64,000 nt of DNA from contig NZ_QLLR01000022.1 in assembly GCF_003259615.1 (NCBI RefSeq), forward strand, positions 38,601 through 102,600. The letters run 5' to 3'. Both the position numbers and the translations under genes were made by a program. The notes below the pieces were generated by a model. It saw only the letters and a list, made by a program, of their open reading frames with translations, did no database searches and was not told where the DNA came from. The DNA comes from Pedobacter cryoconitis. GTDB taxonomy: Bacteria; Bacteroidota; Bacteroidia; Sphingobacteriales; Sphingobacteriaceae. Positions 1 to 10,427 of the stretch are shown here, piece after piece (the first letter of the stretch is position 1; each line of letters starts with the position of its first letter).

Positions 1-3000
1 TGCGTACTTTTTTTGATATTGAAAATGGAGAGCCAGTTCAAAAAATAGCAGATCATATTGATTTTACTATCGAATTCCCTGAGCCTGACAACAATGTGCA
101 GGAAATCCTGACCGGGTTAGTGAAACCATTTGATCTCACGCAGGCACCACTGATCCGTGTGGCTTTGGTCACATTGGAAAAGAATAAACATATACTACTA
201 GTAGATATACATCATATTATTACTGATGGTATGTCAAAAAATCTGCTGCTAAGCGATTTTATGAGGCTGTATAAAAATGAAATACCAGCTGTACCGGTGT
301 TGCAGTATAAAGATTATGCGGTATGGCAGCAAAGTACTGCCCGTGTTGAATTGGTACAGCAACAAAAGATTTTCTGGATGCAGCTTTTTGCAAATCAACC
401 GCCGGTGCTTTCATTGCCGGCCGATTTTCAACGGCCGCAGCTCAAAACGCAGATTGGCAAAACACTTGGATTTACTTTGGGTGCTGAGGATAGCGAATGT
501 TTAAAACAGCTAGCTGCCAGCGAAAGAACAACACTATACATCGTGCTGCTTTCTATATACAATATACTGCTGGCCAGGCTGGGTAACCAGCAAGATGTGG
601 TGGTAGGGACACCTACTGCAGGGCGGCTCCATATGGAACTGGAAAGTATGATCGGGATGTTTGTAAATACCCTTGCTTTACGTAATAATGTAGCAGCAGT
701 ACTGCCATTTACCGAATTCCTGGCTGCTGTTAATGGGAATACCATAGCATGTCTTGATAATCAGTTTTATCCATATGAAGATCTGGTTACCGAACTTAAA
801 TTACAGCGTGATACCAGTCGTAACCCACTATTCGATACTTTTTTTGTATTCCATAATTTTGAAACAACTGCATTTGACATCCCTGGTTTAGTACTTCAGC
901 AGTCAGAACGCGTACACCACCTTGCTAAGTTTGACCTTACACTGGAGGTGTTTGAAGAAAACGGAAATATTTCCCTGAATTTTGAATATGCGGCAGAGCT
1001 GTTTCAGGAAGAAACTATAAAAAGGTGGAGGGATGCCTTTTTGATGATAGTGAACGCAGTTATTGCAGATAAGACTATCCGCATAGCCGACATTGAACTG
1101 CTGACAGAGACGGACAGAAAGCTGATCAAGGAGGTTTTTAACGATACCACAGCAGCTTATTCCGACGAGGAAACCCTTGTCTCCGTATTTGAAAAACAAG
1201 CTGAATATACACCTGATGCCCTTGCAGTTCAATTAGGGGATTATAAGTGTACATATGGTGAGCTTAACAGTAAATCAGCTAAAATGGCCACTTACCTCTT
1301 ACAGGTTGCTTCACTAAAAACAGGTGATTTAGCAGGGATTTTGCTGGAACGTGAGCAGGCGCTTATGCCGGGTTTATTTGGCATATTGAAAGCCGGCGCA
1401 GCTTATGTGCCCATTGATACAAATGCACCTATTGAACGCATCAGTGCCATTATTAATGACGCTAAAATCAAAGTGCTGATCACAAGAAGTAAATATCTGA
1501 AGGATATAACCGTGAACTGCCTGGTCATCAACCTGGATGAAGTATCGGAAGCTATTGAAGCTTGTACAGCATTGAATATCGCAAAACCATCCCCAGGTAA
1601 TCTGGCTTATGTGATTTATACATCCGGCTCTACAGGTGTGCCTAAAGGTGTAATGATTGAGCATCGATCGGTTATAAACCGTATTTGCTGGATGCAGAAA
1701 ATATTTCCGCTTTCTGCTGCTGATGTTGTGCTGCAGAAAACACCTCTGTTTTTTGATGTGTCTGTATGGGAACTGTTTTGGTGGACATTTGCTGGTGCTT
1801 CCTTGTGCCTGCTGCCTCCGGGAAGTGAAAAAGACCCTGACGAAATTGTGCATGCAATCAGCGAAAAACAGGTAACGGTCATCCATTTTGTTCCTTCTAT
1901 GCTGGGTGCTTTTTTAACAGCTATAAAAAACAAGCCTTTTTCACAGCAATTAAAACAATTGCGCCTGGTATTCTCCAGTGGTGAAGCTTTACGTACAGAG
2001 CATGTTCAACAATTTAACAGGTTATTGCAAAACACTTGTGGCACTCGTCTCATCAATTTATACGGCCCTACTGAAGCTACTGTAGAGGTTTCTTTTTATG
2101 AATGTTTACCAGGCAGGAATGAAGTTAGTGTGCCTATCGGCAAACCGATTGACAATATACGTTTGTACATTGTAGACAGCAGTAACAGAATGGTACCAAT
2201 AGGGGTGCCGGGAGAGTTATGTATTGCAGGTGTGGGGTTGGCCAGAGGCTATCTGCACAACGACACACTCACCAAAGAAAAGTTTATTGAGGTACCTAAT
2301 CCGCTTAACGAAAGGTTTTACAAAACCGGAGATCTGGTCAGATGGCTGCCTGATGGTAATATACTTTATCTGGGGAGAATGGACAACCAGGTGAAAATCC
2401 GCGGTTTCCGGATAGAACTGGGTGAAATTGAGACCTGGCTAGGAAAGTATAATGGAATAACTGATGCCATAGTTGCTGTTAAGGAAAAGAATGATGAAAA
2501 ATATCTTATTGCTTATTATACTGCAGATGATGCAATCGAAGCTGCTGCTATAAAAAAATATTTACAGGGTAAATTGCCGGAGTACTATTTGCCGTCTTAT
2601 TATATGCAGCTAAGTGCCCTGCCGCTTACTCCCAATGGCAAGCTGGACACACGGGCTTTACCTGATCCCGCAATAGCTATAGGAAACAGTTATAATCCTC
2701 CTGTTGGTGAAACACAATGCGAACTGGTGCTGATCTGGGCGGCTGTGTTGAAAATAGATGCTACAACTATTGACGTTCATACCAGCTTTTTTGAATTGGG
2801 TGGTCATTCGCTGAGCGGGATTAATTTAGTCAATAAAATAAAGCAGGCGTTTAATGTATTTATTGGATTGAAAGAGCTGTTTACCCATGTTACTATTGAA
2901 CAGCAGGCCGGACTGATTGACAGCGGGAGCAGGATTGATACCAGCAGTATTACTTCGGCAGGTCAGCATCCCTATTATATTACATCATCTGCCCAGGAGC

Positions 3001-4250
3001 GGCTATTTTATGAACATATGTGGCAGGATGATAAGATAATCGGTAATGTCGTTGTCGCTTATGAGGTGAAAGGTAGTCTGGATGCGGATAAACTGCAAAA
3101 AGCATTTGATGTATTAATTAACAGGCATGAAGGGCTTCGCACTGGTTTTTCAATAGAAGATGATCAAGTTGTACAGGTGGTGCATGAAAATGTTCCCTTT
3201 TCATTACATGATTTTAATTCGCAGACTTATATCTCGTTACAGGATGCAGTTAAGGATTTTGCCCGCCCATTTGACCTGGAGGCTCCGCCTTTGATGCGCT
3301 GCGGCTTGCTAAAACAACAAGGGCTGGGCAGTTATTTATTGCTCGATATTCATCATATTATTTGTGATGGTATTTCCCTTAATATCTTAATGAATGATTT
3401 TAAACGGATATACCAGAACTTATCATTAGGGCCCTTGCCAATCAGGTATGCTGATTATGCCGTTTGGCAGCGGAAGCAGGCTGAAAGTCTTATGGTGCAA
3501 AAATCATTCTGGCAAGCACAATTTGCAGGAGAATGGCCCACTATTGATTTGCCGGTGCTTAAAGATAGAGATCAGGTAAAGGTTTATGCGGCAGCTCAGC
3601 AAGTGCTCACTATTAATGATAACCAGCATCTTCAAATCAAAAAAATAGCGGCAGAGTATGGGGTATCAAATTTTATGTTCCTGCTCACGCTCTACTATAT
3701 GCTTATTGCTAAAATATCTGGTAAAACAGCTATTGTTATCGGCACGGATGCTGAAGGCAGATCGCAGCCCGGACTGGAAAATGTGGTTGGCACATTTGTC
3801 AATGTACTGCCTTTGCAGATTCAGGTAAACGGTTCGGGTACTTTCACTGAAATGCTGGAAACTGTAAAACAGTGCGTGCTTAATGCGCTTGATAATCAGG
3901 ATTATCAGTTTGACCAGATGCTGGCATTGTGGGGATCTCAGCACACAGGAAAATTAGTAGAGGTGTACTTCTCTTATACTAACTTTTTCGATAATGATGT
4001 GCAGTTACAAGAGCCTGAACTCCTGCCGGTATCATTTACAAAGCAATCACCTGTTACACGCTATGAACTGGAACTGAATGTCGTAGAAAACAGCAGCAGA
4101 GAAATAAATATTACTTTTTTATATAGCATTGACTTGTATGATAAAGATACCATTGGATTATTTATTGATTATTATCAACAACTTCTGGAAGCCGTACTAC
4201 AAAATCCTTCACTAATTATTGACCACATCTCCTTGGGACAGACCAGGTAA
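1..4250 (+). CDS. Nonribosomal peptide synthetase subunit 1, 5' partial (C-A-T-C)
   Basis: The reading frame is open from base 3, so the true start lies left of the window. It begins inside a condensation domain whose HHxxxDG motif (HHIITDG) is at 210-230. An adenylation domain follows (about 1160-2660; A3 motif YTSGSTGVPKG near 1614, A5 motif NLYGPTEA near 2055), then a carrier domain with the phosphopantetheine Ser at 2808-2810 (GGHSL), and a second condensation domain with HHIICDG at 3351-3371. Aligning the A domain by eye to GrsA PheA gives the pocket D-V-W-H-F-S-L-V-E-(K), one position away from the classical serine code DVWHFSLVDK, so Ser is the predicted monomer. The subunit ends with a C domain that has no A domain behind it, so the downstream partner must bring the next A-T. 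No epimerisation domain is visible. First visible gene of an operon running to 38078. Confidence 0.95.
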   Translation, partial: RTFFDIENGEPVQKIADHIDFTIEFPEPDNNVQEILTGLVKPFDLTQAPLIRVALVTLEKNKHILLVDIHHIITDGMSKNLLLSDFMRLYKNEIPAVPVLQYKDYAVWQQSTARVELVQQQKIFWMQLFANQPPVLSLPADFQRPQLKTQIGKTLGFTLGAEDSECLKQLAASERTTLYIVLLSIYNILLARLGNQQDVVVGTPTAGRLHMELESMIGMFVNTLALRNNVAAVLPFTEFLAAVNGNTIACLDNQFYPYEDLVTELKLQRDTSRNPLFDTFFVFHNFETTAFDIPGLVLQQSERVHHLAKFDLTLEVFEENGNISLNFEYAAELFQEETIKRWRDAFLMIVNAVIADKTIRIADIELLTETDRKLIKEVFNDTTAAYSDEETLVSVFEKQAEYTPDALAVQLGDYKCTYGELNSKSAKMATYLLQVASLKTGDLAGILLEREQALMPGLFGILKAGAAYVPIDTNAPIERISAIINDAKIKVLITRSKYLKDITVNCLVINLDEVSEAIEACTALNIAKPSPGNLAYVIYTSGSTGVPKGVMIEHRSVINRICWMQKIFPLSAADVVLQKTPLFFDVSVWELFWWTFAGASLCLLPPGSEKDPDEIVHAISEKQVTVIHFVPSMLGAFLTAIKNKPFSQQLKQLRLVFSSGEALRTEHVQQFNRLLQNTCGTRLINLYGPTEATVEVSFYECLPGRNEVSVPIGKPIDNIRLYIVDSSNRMVPIGVPGELCIAGVGLARGYLHNDTLTKEKFIEVPNPLNERFYKTGDLVRWLPDGNILYLGRMDNQVKIRGFRIELGEIETWLGKYNGITDAIVAVKEKNDEKYLIAYYTADDAIEAAAIKKYLQGKLPEYYLPSYYMQLSALPLTPNGKLDTRALPDPAIAIGNSYNPPVGETQCELVLIWAAVLKIDATTIDVHTSFFELGGHSLSGINLVNKIKQAFNVFIGLKELFTHVTIEQQAGLIDSGSRIDTSSITSAGQHPYYITSSAQERLFYEHMWQDDKIIGNVVVAYEVKGSLDADKLQKAFDVLINRHEGLRTGFSIEDDQVVQVVHENVPFSLHDFNSQTYISLQDAVKDFARPFDLEAPPLMRCGLLKQQGLGSYLLLDIHHIICDGISLNILMNDFKRIYQNLSLGPLPIRYADYAVWQRKQAESLMVQKSFWQAQFAGEWPTIDLPVLKDRDQVKVYAAAQQVLTINDNQHLQIKKIAAEYGVSNFMFLLTLYYMLIAKISGKTAIVIGTDAEGRSQPGLENVVGTFVNVLPLQIQVNGSGTFTEMLETVKQCVLNALDNQDYQFDQMLALWGSQHTGKLVEVYFSYTNFFDNDVQLQEPELLPVSFTKQSPVTRYELELNVVENSSREINITFLYSIDLYDKDTIGLFIDYYQQLLEAVLQNPSLIIDHISLGQTR

Positions 4251-4290
4251 TCCATGTTTTTATCCAATAACTTAATTAAACGCTAATTTC

Positions 4291-5376
4291 ATGAAACAAG
4301 AGCTAATCAACCAATTATATACACAAATGGTCAGCGGATTATATCCTGATGAAAACTACGGGACCTGCAGGGTAGTGCTGGAAGATGCAAAAGACAGTTA
4401 TCAGGCTGATATTAGTTTAAATAACAACACCCTTCGCATCGCTGAAAGTTCTTCAGGCCCACCCGATGCCATGGTGAAACTGAGCCCCGCTTTATTGTCT
4501 GATATTCTGGCTAATGCGGACAGATTTGATTTGCGGGACCCGCTCATTTTGGCACAGATTGAAACAAAAGGTAATCTTGCGCTTGCGAGTTTTCTTTTTA
4601 CATTGATTAAAAGGCCTTCAGCACAAATTGCCAGTCTTCTGGAGGATACAGAACAGCTTACTGCTGGTTATAGAGATAGTATTACAGCAATCAAGCGTGT
4701 ATATCGCCCATCTGAAGCGGACGTTCTGCTTTTAATGGAACAGTCGGTACCGTTTGTAGTTACCGGCGCATTGGATAACTGGCCATTTGTATCAAAAAGT
4801 CTTGAACAGATAAAAGCGGAATATGGGGATGCTGCCCTGCGTCATAATATGGAGGAAGACAGGCAGGAAACACTGGCTGATTTTATTGAAAAAATGGAAA
4901 ATAATACCAATGACCTGGTGTACACTTTTGGCTGCCCTTTACCATTAGCCATCTGGGCTGATATTGAGCTTCCTTTTTTTCAATGGGACTCGGTTACTTC
5001 CCCGCAAATATGGATGGGACGAAGAACTGGCAAAACGCCTTGCACCACACTGCACCGTGATTGTACACACAATATGCTGGCGCATGTATCGGGCAGAAAA
5101 AAAATGATTCTCTTCTCTCCGGATCAATCAGACTCTTTATACCCTGTACCTGCATTTAACACATTTCAGCCCTGCAGTGTACGTGATGTAAAGCATGTGG
5201 ACCTCAGCTTGTTCCCGGCATTTGCAAAGGCAAGGGCAATAGAAGTTACGCTGGAGCCTGGTGAGTTATTGGTCATACCTGCTTTTTGGTTTCATTGTGT
5301 GTATGCGCTGGATGATGTGTTTTCAATCAGCTTTGCTTTATTATGGGATGCTTTCAAAAAATTAAACCAGAATTAA
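4291..5376 (+). CDS. JmjC/cupin_8-type Fe(II)/2-oxoglutarate oxygenase with SCP2-like N-terminus
   Basis: 361 residues. Residues about 1-115 resemble an SCP2 sterol-carrier fold (alternating strands ending in a GNLALASFL-type helix). Residues about 130-355 are a JmjC-like cupin: a jelly-roll entry motif (PFVVTGALDNWP), the metal ligands His255-x-Asp257 (LHRDCTHN) and the distal His335 (FWFHCV). Family knowledge: such proteins are non-haem iron hydroxylases of amino-acid side chains or proteins, and they occur in NRPS clusters as beta-hydroxylases. Inference: it hydroxylates a free or carrier-bound residue of this peptide. It lies 40 bp after NRPS 1 and 1 bp before asnB, so co-transcription is likely. 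The SCP2-like part may bind an acyl chain or a protein partner; this is a guess from fold-like pattern only. Confidence 0.8.
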   Translation: MKQELINQLYTQMVSGLYPDENYGTCRVVLEDAKDSYQADISLNNNTLRIAESSSGPPDAMVKLSPALLSDILANADRFDLRDPLILAQIETKGNLALASFLFTLIKRPSAQIASLLEDTEQLTAGYRDSITAIKRVYRPSEADVLLLMEQSVPFVVTGALDNWPFVSKSLEQIKAEYGDAALRHNMEEDRQETLADFIEKMENNTNDLVYTFGCPLPLAIWADIELPFFQWDSVTSPQIWMGRRTGKTPCTTLHRDCTHNMLAHVSGRKKMILFSPDQSDSLYPVPAFNTFQPCSVRDVKHVDLSLFPAFAKARAIEVTLEPGELLVIPAFWFHCVYALDDVFSISFALLWDAFKKLNQN

Positions 5377-5377
5377 T

Positions 5378-7237
5378 ATGTGTGGAATTTGCGGCTTTGT
5401 AAAACATCATCGAACAGCAGATGAAGAGGATGCCATTATTGTTAAAAGGATGAACAGTAAGCTGTTTCACCGGGGCCCGGATGCTCAGGATGTCCTGCTT
5501 TTTGATAATGTGGCATTGGGCTTCAGCAGGTTGAGCATTATCGGACTTGAAAATGGCATGCAGCCAATGTATAATGAGGATGAGTCTCTTGTACTGATCT
5601 GTAACGGTGAAATTTTCAATTATGTAGAACTCAGGGATCAGCTTCGTGCTGGCGGACATATATTCCGCACACATTCGGATGTAGAAGTAATTCTCCATTT
5701 ATACGAAGAGCATGGCATGGATTTTCTAAATCAACTGAATGGTCAGTTTGCTTTTGCACTTTATGACAAGCGGAAAAAAACGATGTTCTGTGCACGTGAC
5801 CAGATGGGAATTATTCCGTTTTTCTATACAGTAGCAGATAACACATTTATTTTTGGTTCTGAAATCAAAGCTATTCTTGAACATCCATTGGTTGTCCGTG
5901 AAGTGGATAGGATTGCTCTTGACCAGATATTTACGTTTGCCGGTTTAATAAGTCCGCGCACCATGTTTAAAAATATTAACAGTCTTGAGAACGGCTGTTT
6001 CCTGCGTGTTGAGGAAACAGGCAAGGTGATAAAGGAAGAATACTGGGACCTTGTTTTTCCAGAAGGAGAGGTTCTCATGAACGGTAAGCCTGAAAAATGG
6101 TATATAGACCAGCTGGAGGAGTTATTTGATAAAGCGATTCAACTGCGTTTAAGAGCGGATGTTCCTTCAGGTTTGTACTTAAGTGGTGGTCTTGATTCCT
6201 CAATGATTGCTATGAAAATGAAGCAGCTGGCACCAGGTATTGTGAAAGACGCTTTTTCCATTGATTTCATTGACTCGCAACACTCAGAATCACAATACCA
6301 AAAGTTGATTGCCAGGGAAAGTAATGCACGTCTTAACCAAAAAACATTTTTTGCTGATGACATTGTTAAAAGGTTACAGTTGTCAGTTTATCATAGCGAA
6401 TGCCCAATCAAAGAGACCTATAATACGGCTTCACTTTCCTTGTCAGAATCAGTCAGGGCCAAAGGCATAAAAGTAATTTTATCCGGCGAAGGAGCCGATG
6501 AATTTTTTGCAGGGTACGTGGGTTATCGGTTTGATAAAATGCGTGCTGCCAGCTTTATTGATAATCCGGCCAGCATAGCGGAGAAAGATCTTCGGGAACT
6601 GGTTTGGGGGGATAAGGATTTTTTCTACGAAAAGAATTTCCTGGAATTTGATGTGATCAAGAAACGCCTGTATAGCAAAGAAATGAGGGAAGATTTTGAC
6701 TCCATTAATTGTCTGTATCATCAGCCGATCAACAAAAATCGTGTCCAAAAACTGGATGTGCTGAATAAAAGAGCCTATATAGATTACAAAATCAGGCTCG
6801 TAGATCACCTGGTATCTGACCACGGTGACCGAATGGCCCTGGCTAATTCAGTAGAAGTACGTTATCCTTTTCTTGACAAAGATCTTATAGAATTTTCTAC
6901 ACGTATTCCTTCGTCTCTTAAGCTGAATGATTTTACTGAAAAATATATTCTAAAACAAATGGCCAGCCGTTTTGTGCCGCAGGAGGTATGTGAAAGGGAG
7001 AAATTTCATTTTATAGCACCCGGCAGTCCCTTCTTACTTCAAAAAAATATTGACTATGTCGAGCATTTGCTTTCTTATAATACCATACAGAAGCAGGGAT
7101 ATTTTGATCCCGATGAAGTAGAGCGGCTAAAAAAATTATATATGCAGGATGGATTCAGTATTAATGAACCTTACGAGAGTGACCTTTTAATCGTAGTACT
7201 TACGTTCGGTATTTTTCTCGACCATTTTTTCAATTAA
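5378..7237 (+). CDS. asnB: Asparagine synthetase (glutamine-hydrolysing), AsnB type
   Basis: 619 residues, the normal length of AsnB. The N-terminal nucleophile Cys2 (MCGICGFV) marks a class II glutamine amidotransferase domain (about 1-215). The synthetase domain carries the ATP pyrophosphatase loop SGGLDSS at residues 269-275 and the downstream GEGADEFFAGY motif. Reaction: Asp + Gln + ATP gives Asn + Glu + AMP + PPi. Beta-lactam synthetases are homologous but have lost the N-terminal Cys; here it is kept, so a real amidotransferase is expected. It starts 1 bp after the JmjC gene, inside the NRPS operon, which suggests it either supplies Asn as a monomer or amidates an Asp side chain on the peptide. 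Which of the two cannot be read from sequence. Confidence 0.93.
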   Translation: MCGICGFVKHHRTADEEDAIIVKRMNSKLFHRGPDAQDVLLFDNVALGFSRLSIIGLENGMQPMYNEDESLVLICNGEIFNYVELRDQLRAGGHIFRTHSDVEVILHLYEEHGMDFLNQLNGQFAFALYDKRKKTMFCARDQMGIIPFFYTVADNTFIFGSEIKAILEHPLVVREVDRIALDQIFTFAGLISPRTMFKNINSLENGCFLRVEETGKVIKEEYWDLVFPEGEVLMNGKPEKWYIDQLEELFDKAIQLRLRADVPSGLYLSGGLDSSMIAMKMKQLAPGIVKDAFSIDFIDSQHSESQYQKLIARESNARLNQKTFFADDIVKRLQLSVYHSECPIKETYNTASLSLSESVRAKGIKVILSGEGADEFFAGYVGYRFDKMRAASFIDNPASIAEKDLRELVWGDKDFFYEKNFLEFDVIKKRLYSKEMREDFDSINCLYHQPINKNRVQKLDVLNKRAYIDYKIRLVDHLVSDHGDRMALANSVEVRYPFLDKDLIEFSTRIPSSLKLNDFTEKYILKQMASRFVPQEVCEREKFHFIAPGSPFLLQKNIDYVEHLLSYNTIQKQGYFDPDEVERLKKLYMQDGFSINEPYESDLLIVVLTFGIFLDHFFN

Positions 7238-7273
7238 TCATTATTTATTAAGCGAAGTTTCAAAAATTGACCT

Positions 7274-10200
7274 ATGACATTTCAATCAGAACTCAACAAA
7301 TCGATACAGGCAAACAGCGATCGTGTAGCCATTGAATATGGCGATCAAAAAATAACATATGCTGTCTTGCAATTGCGGGCGGCTGCGGTTACTAATTATT
7401 TACTGCACCGGGGTACACCAAAAGAAGCTGTTATAGGTATTACCGGATTACAGCGGCCTGATGTAATTGCTGCAATGATTGGTGTAATTAATGCCGGCTG
7501 CGTATTTGTGATGCTGGATGATACCTGGCCTGAACAAAGGCTTGGTCTGTTGTTAAAGGAACTGAATCTTTATTGTTTAATTACAAATAATACAACTGCG
7601 CTGCCTGAGGGGGCAGCATCGCTTTGTGCTGAAGTAATTTCATGGCAGCAGGTACAAAAACACACTATTGCTGACAATGTTGTTTTGCAGCAGCCTGTAT
7701 ACGAAGAAGATGACAGCCTGTATATTTATTTTACTTCTGGTTCTACCGGTACGCCCAAAGGGATTATTGGCAGGAATGGGAGTTTGCTGCATTTCTTAAA
7801 ATGGGAATTGGAGGCATTTGCGATCAACCAGGCAATGAGGGTAAGCCAGTTTATCAGCCCATATTTTGATGCGTTTTTACGGGATGTATTTATTCCGCTA
7901 TTTGCTGGTGGCACTCTTTGCATCCCTCCATCAGAAGAAGACTTTTTTACGCCTGAAAAATTGGTCCCATGGATACATGAACAGGCTATTACTTTGATTC
8001 ATTGCGTACCTAGTGTGTTCCGTGTTTTTAACAATAATATACTGCTTACGGCTACACATTTTCCAGCATTGAAATATGTATTGTTGTCTGGTGAAAAAAT
8101 AGCTCCTGCAGAATTAAGCAATTGGTTCGCTATTTTTGGGAGCCGCATACAATTAGTAAATCTGTATGGTGCAACTGAAACGACTTTAATCCGTTCCTGC
8201 TATCTGATACAGCCCGAAGATGCAGCAGCAGCCAGAATACCTATTGGTTTTCCGATTGCAGATACTGAACTGCTCGTTCTTGGACAAGATCTGAAACCTT
8301 GTAATACACTGGTCCAGGGTGATTTATACATCCTGTCAGACTACTTTACCAAAGGCTATTTAAACGATGCCCCACTTACGCAGCAGAAGTTTGCCCATAT
8401 CGAAACAAGCGATGGCAGCAGGATGTCTTTTAAAACAGGTGATAAAGCCCGTGTGTTAGTGAACGGTGTAATTGAACTCATGGGACGTGAAGACCGGATG
8501 GTAAAGATACGCGGTGTACGTATTGAACTGGATGAGATCGAATACGTGCTGGCAAAATTGCCCTTGCTCAAAAATGGTATAGTTGTAAAACGGGAAGATG
8601 AAAAAGGTAATGAATCACTTGCAGCTTTTGTGGTAAAAGCTGATGCGGCTGACCCAACATCAGATCTGGAAACTGTAGTCCAAACTCACCTGAAGGAGTA
8701 TCTGCCTTCTTATATGATACCGGCCAATATAATAAGTCTTGCTGCTTTACCATTGCTGGCCAGCGGAAAAATTGACTATAAACTGCTGGAAAAGGAAACA
8801 GGGCCCCGGGAGATAGTGGCACCTGCCAATACCATAGAAGCCGGACTACTGGAAATATGGAAAGAAATTCTTGGTGATAAACCCATTTCTGCTGATGACA
8901 GCTTTCATAAAATTGGCGGTAACTCCTTAAGTATGATGAAACTTATTGGCAGAATATATAAGCAATATAATGTGAGGATTACTTTAGGTGACCTTTTTAA
9001 AAATCTCACCATTCAAAAACAAGCTGCCTTTATCGGCAGGTCAAGTAAAGACAAGTTGTATGTTATTGCTAAAGTACCTGTAAAACCGTTCTATCAGGTG
9101 TCACAGGCACAGGAAAGAATGTATTATAACCAGCAGCTGAATAAAGACAGTGTAGCTTATAATCTGCCTATGGCCCTGGAGATAAAAGGGGAGATAGATC
9201 AGGTAAAACTTGAGGGTGCCTTCCGTCAGTTGATTGACAGACACGAAGCTCTTCGTACAGAATTTAAGCTCGAAGATGGTGAATTGCTGCAGGTGGTTAA
9301 AGAAAATGTTGATTTTAGTATGGAATCAATCCTTAACGGCAGCAATGATCTTTATAAAACCATTGCAGATTTTAACCGTCCGTTTAACCTGGATCAGGCA
9401 CCATTAATCAGGTGCGGAATTATCAGTGAAGCCACAGGGAAAAGTATATTGGTTATCAATACCCATCATATTATTTGTGATGGTATTTCACAAGGCAGAC
9501 TGTTTGCAGAGCTGTTATCACTTTACAATGGCGAAGAGTTAAAACCGCTCAACAGACAATACAAAGATTACGCAGAATGGGAATATGGATTCAGGCAAAC
9601 AGATGAGTTTCTGTCACTCCGGGAGTTTTGGCTTGGGAATTTTGACGGAACGCTTCCTGTACTTGAACTTCCAACAACAAAAATTGATATTGATAGTATA
9701 GCAGACCATGGCGCTACCGTACCTTTTGAAATAGAAAAGGAGAAATTACAGTTGTTGCTCGCTTGTCTGAGCAGTGAAGAAATTACAGTATTTGCGGGTT
9801 TGTTTGCACTGAATTATCTGTTTATGTGGCAGATTACAGGTCAGGATGATATTGTGATCGGCACTGCTTCTTCCGGAAGAATGCAGCATGAGCTGGAAGA
9901 TGTAGTGGGGATGTTTGTTAAAACACTGCCTATACGCTATAAGCTTAATGTAGACCTCACTTTCAAGGAAATGTTAATAGAAATTAATAAACTGCTGATA
10001 CAGGCCAATAGTAAACAATGGTATGATTTGACGAATATCATGTCAGAGTTAAATGCTGAAAAGAAAGTGCCGGTAGAGAGTTTGTTTGATGTCATGTTTG
10101 TTTACCAGGACGTTGAAGATGGCATTCGCGGCGAAGGTGATGCGCTATTTACACGCCTGCCACAAGAAAACAGTGCAGCAAAATATCCTTTGACTTTGAT

Positions 10201-10408
10201 TGCAGTAGATAACGGTCATTCATTTGGGTTTAAGCTGGAATACCTTGCTGGCTATTTTTCTGCAGGAGATATTGACCTGCTGATCACACAATTCATTACC
10301 CTGGTAGAGAAAGTTGCACAGAAACCTGAGGCTGGTATTTCAGAAATATTCGGTAGTGCGGAAAAATCTGCGCATATGATGGATGAAGATATTTCTTTCA
10401 ATTTTTAA
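7274..10408 (+). CDS. Nonribosomal peptide synthetase subunit 2 (A-T-C)
   Basis: 1044 residues. The subunit starts directly with an adenylation domain (about 1-510; A3 FTSGSTGTPKG, A5 NLYGATETT), followed by a carrier domain with Ser551 (GGNSL instead of the usual GGHSL) and a C-terminal condensation domain with HHIICDG at residues 731-737. The pocket read by alignment to PheA is D-A-R-H-L-S-L-L-I-(K); I do not recognise this code and make no substrate call. Starting with A and ending with C means the C domain at the end of subunit 1 must serve this A-T in trans, and its own C domain serves the first A domain of subunit 3. Gap to asnB is 36 bp and to subunit 3 is 19 bp. Confidence 0.93.
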   Translation: MTFQSELNKSIQANSDRVAIEYGDQKITYAVLQLRAAAVTNYLLHRGTPKEAVIGITGLQRPDVIAAMIGVINAGCVFVMLDDTWPEQRLGLLLKELNLYCLITNNTTALPEGAASLCAEVISWQQVQKHTIADNVVLQQPVYEEDDSLYIYFTSGSTGTPKGIIGRNGSLLHFLKWELEAFAINQAMRVSQFISPYFDAFLRDVFIPLFAGGTLCIPPSEEDFFTPEKLVPWIHEQAITLIHCVPSVFRVFNNNILLTATHFPALKYVLLSGEKIAPAELSNWFAIFGSRIQLVNLYGATETTLIRSCYLIQPEDAAAARIPIGFPIADTELLVLGQDLKPCNTLVQGDLYILSDYFTKGYLNDAPLTQQKFAHIETSDGSRMSFKTGDKARVLVNGVIELMGREDRMVKIRGVRIELDEIEYVLAKLPLLKNGIVVKREDEKGNESLAAFVVKADAADPTSDLETVVQTHLKEYLPSYMIPANIISLAALPLLASGKIDYKLLEKETGPREIVAPANTIEAGLLEIWKEILGDKPISADDSFHKIGGNSLSMMKLIGRIYKQYNVRITLGDLFKNLTIQKQAAFIGRSSKDKLYVIAKVPVKPFYQVSQAQERMYYNQQLNKDSVAYNLPMALEIKGEIDQVKLEGAFRQLIDRHEALRTEFKLEDGELLQVVKENVDFSMESILNGSNDLYKTIADFNRPFNLDQAPLIRCGIISEATGKSILVINTHHIICDGISQGRLFAELLSLYNGEELKPLNRQYKDYAEWEYGFRQTDEFLSLREFWLGNFDGTLPVLELPTTKIDIDSIADHGATVPFEIEKEKLQLLLACLSSEEITVFAGLFALNYLFMWQITGQDDIVIGTASSGRMQHELEDVVGMFVKTLPIRYKLNVDLTFKEMLIEINKLLIQANSKQWYDLTNIMSELNAEKKVPVESLFDVMFVYQDVEDGIRGEGDALFTRLPQENSAAKYPLTLIAVDNGHSFGFKLEYLAGYFSAGDIDLLITQFITLVEKVAQKPEAGISEIFGSAEKSAHMMDEDISFNF

Positions 10409-10427
10409 CAATTAGAATCACAGTATT

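Noticed and set aside
5378..7237. Beta-lactam synthetase instead of asparagine synthetase
   Set aside because: The N-terminal Cys2 nucleophile and full glutaminase domain are kept; beta-lactam synthetases have lost this Cys.
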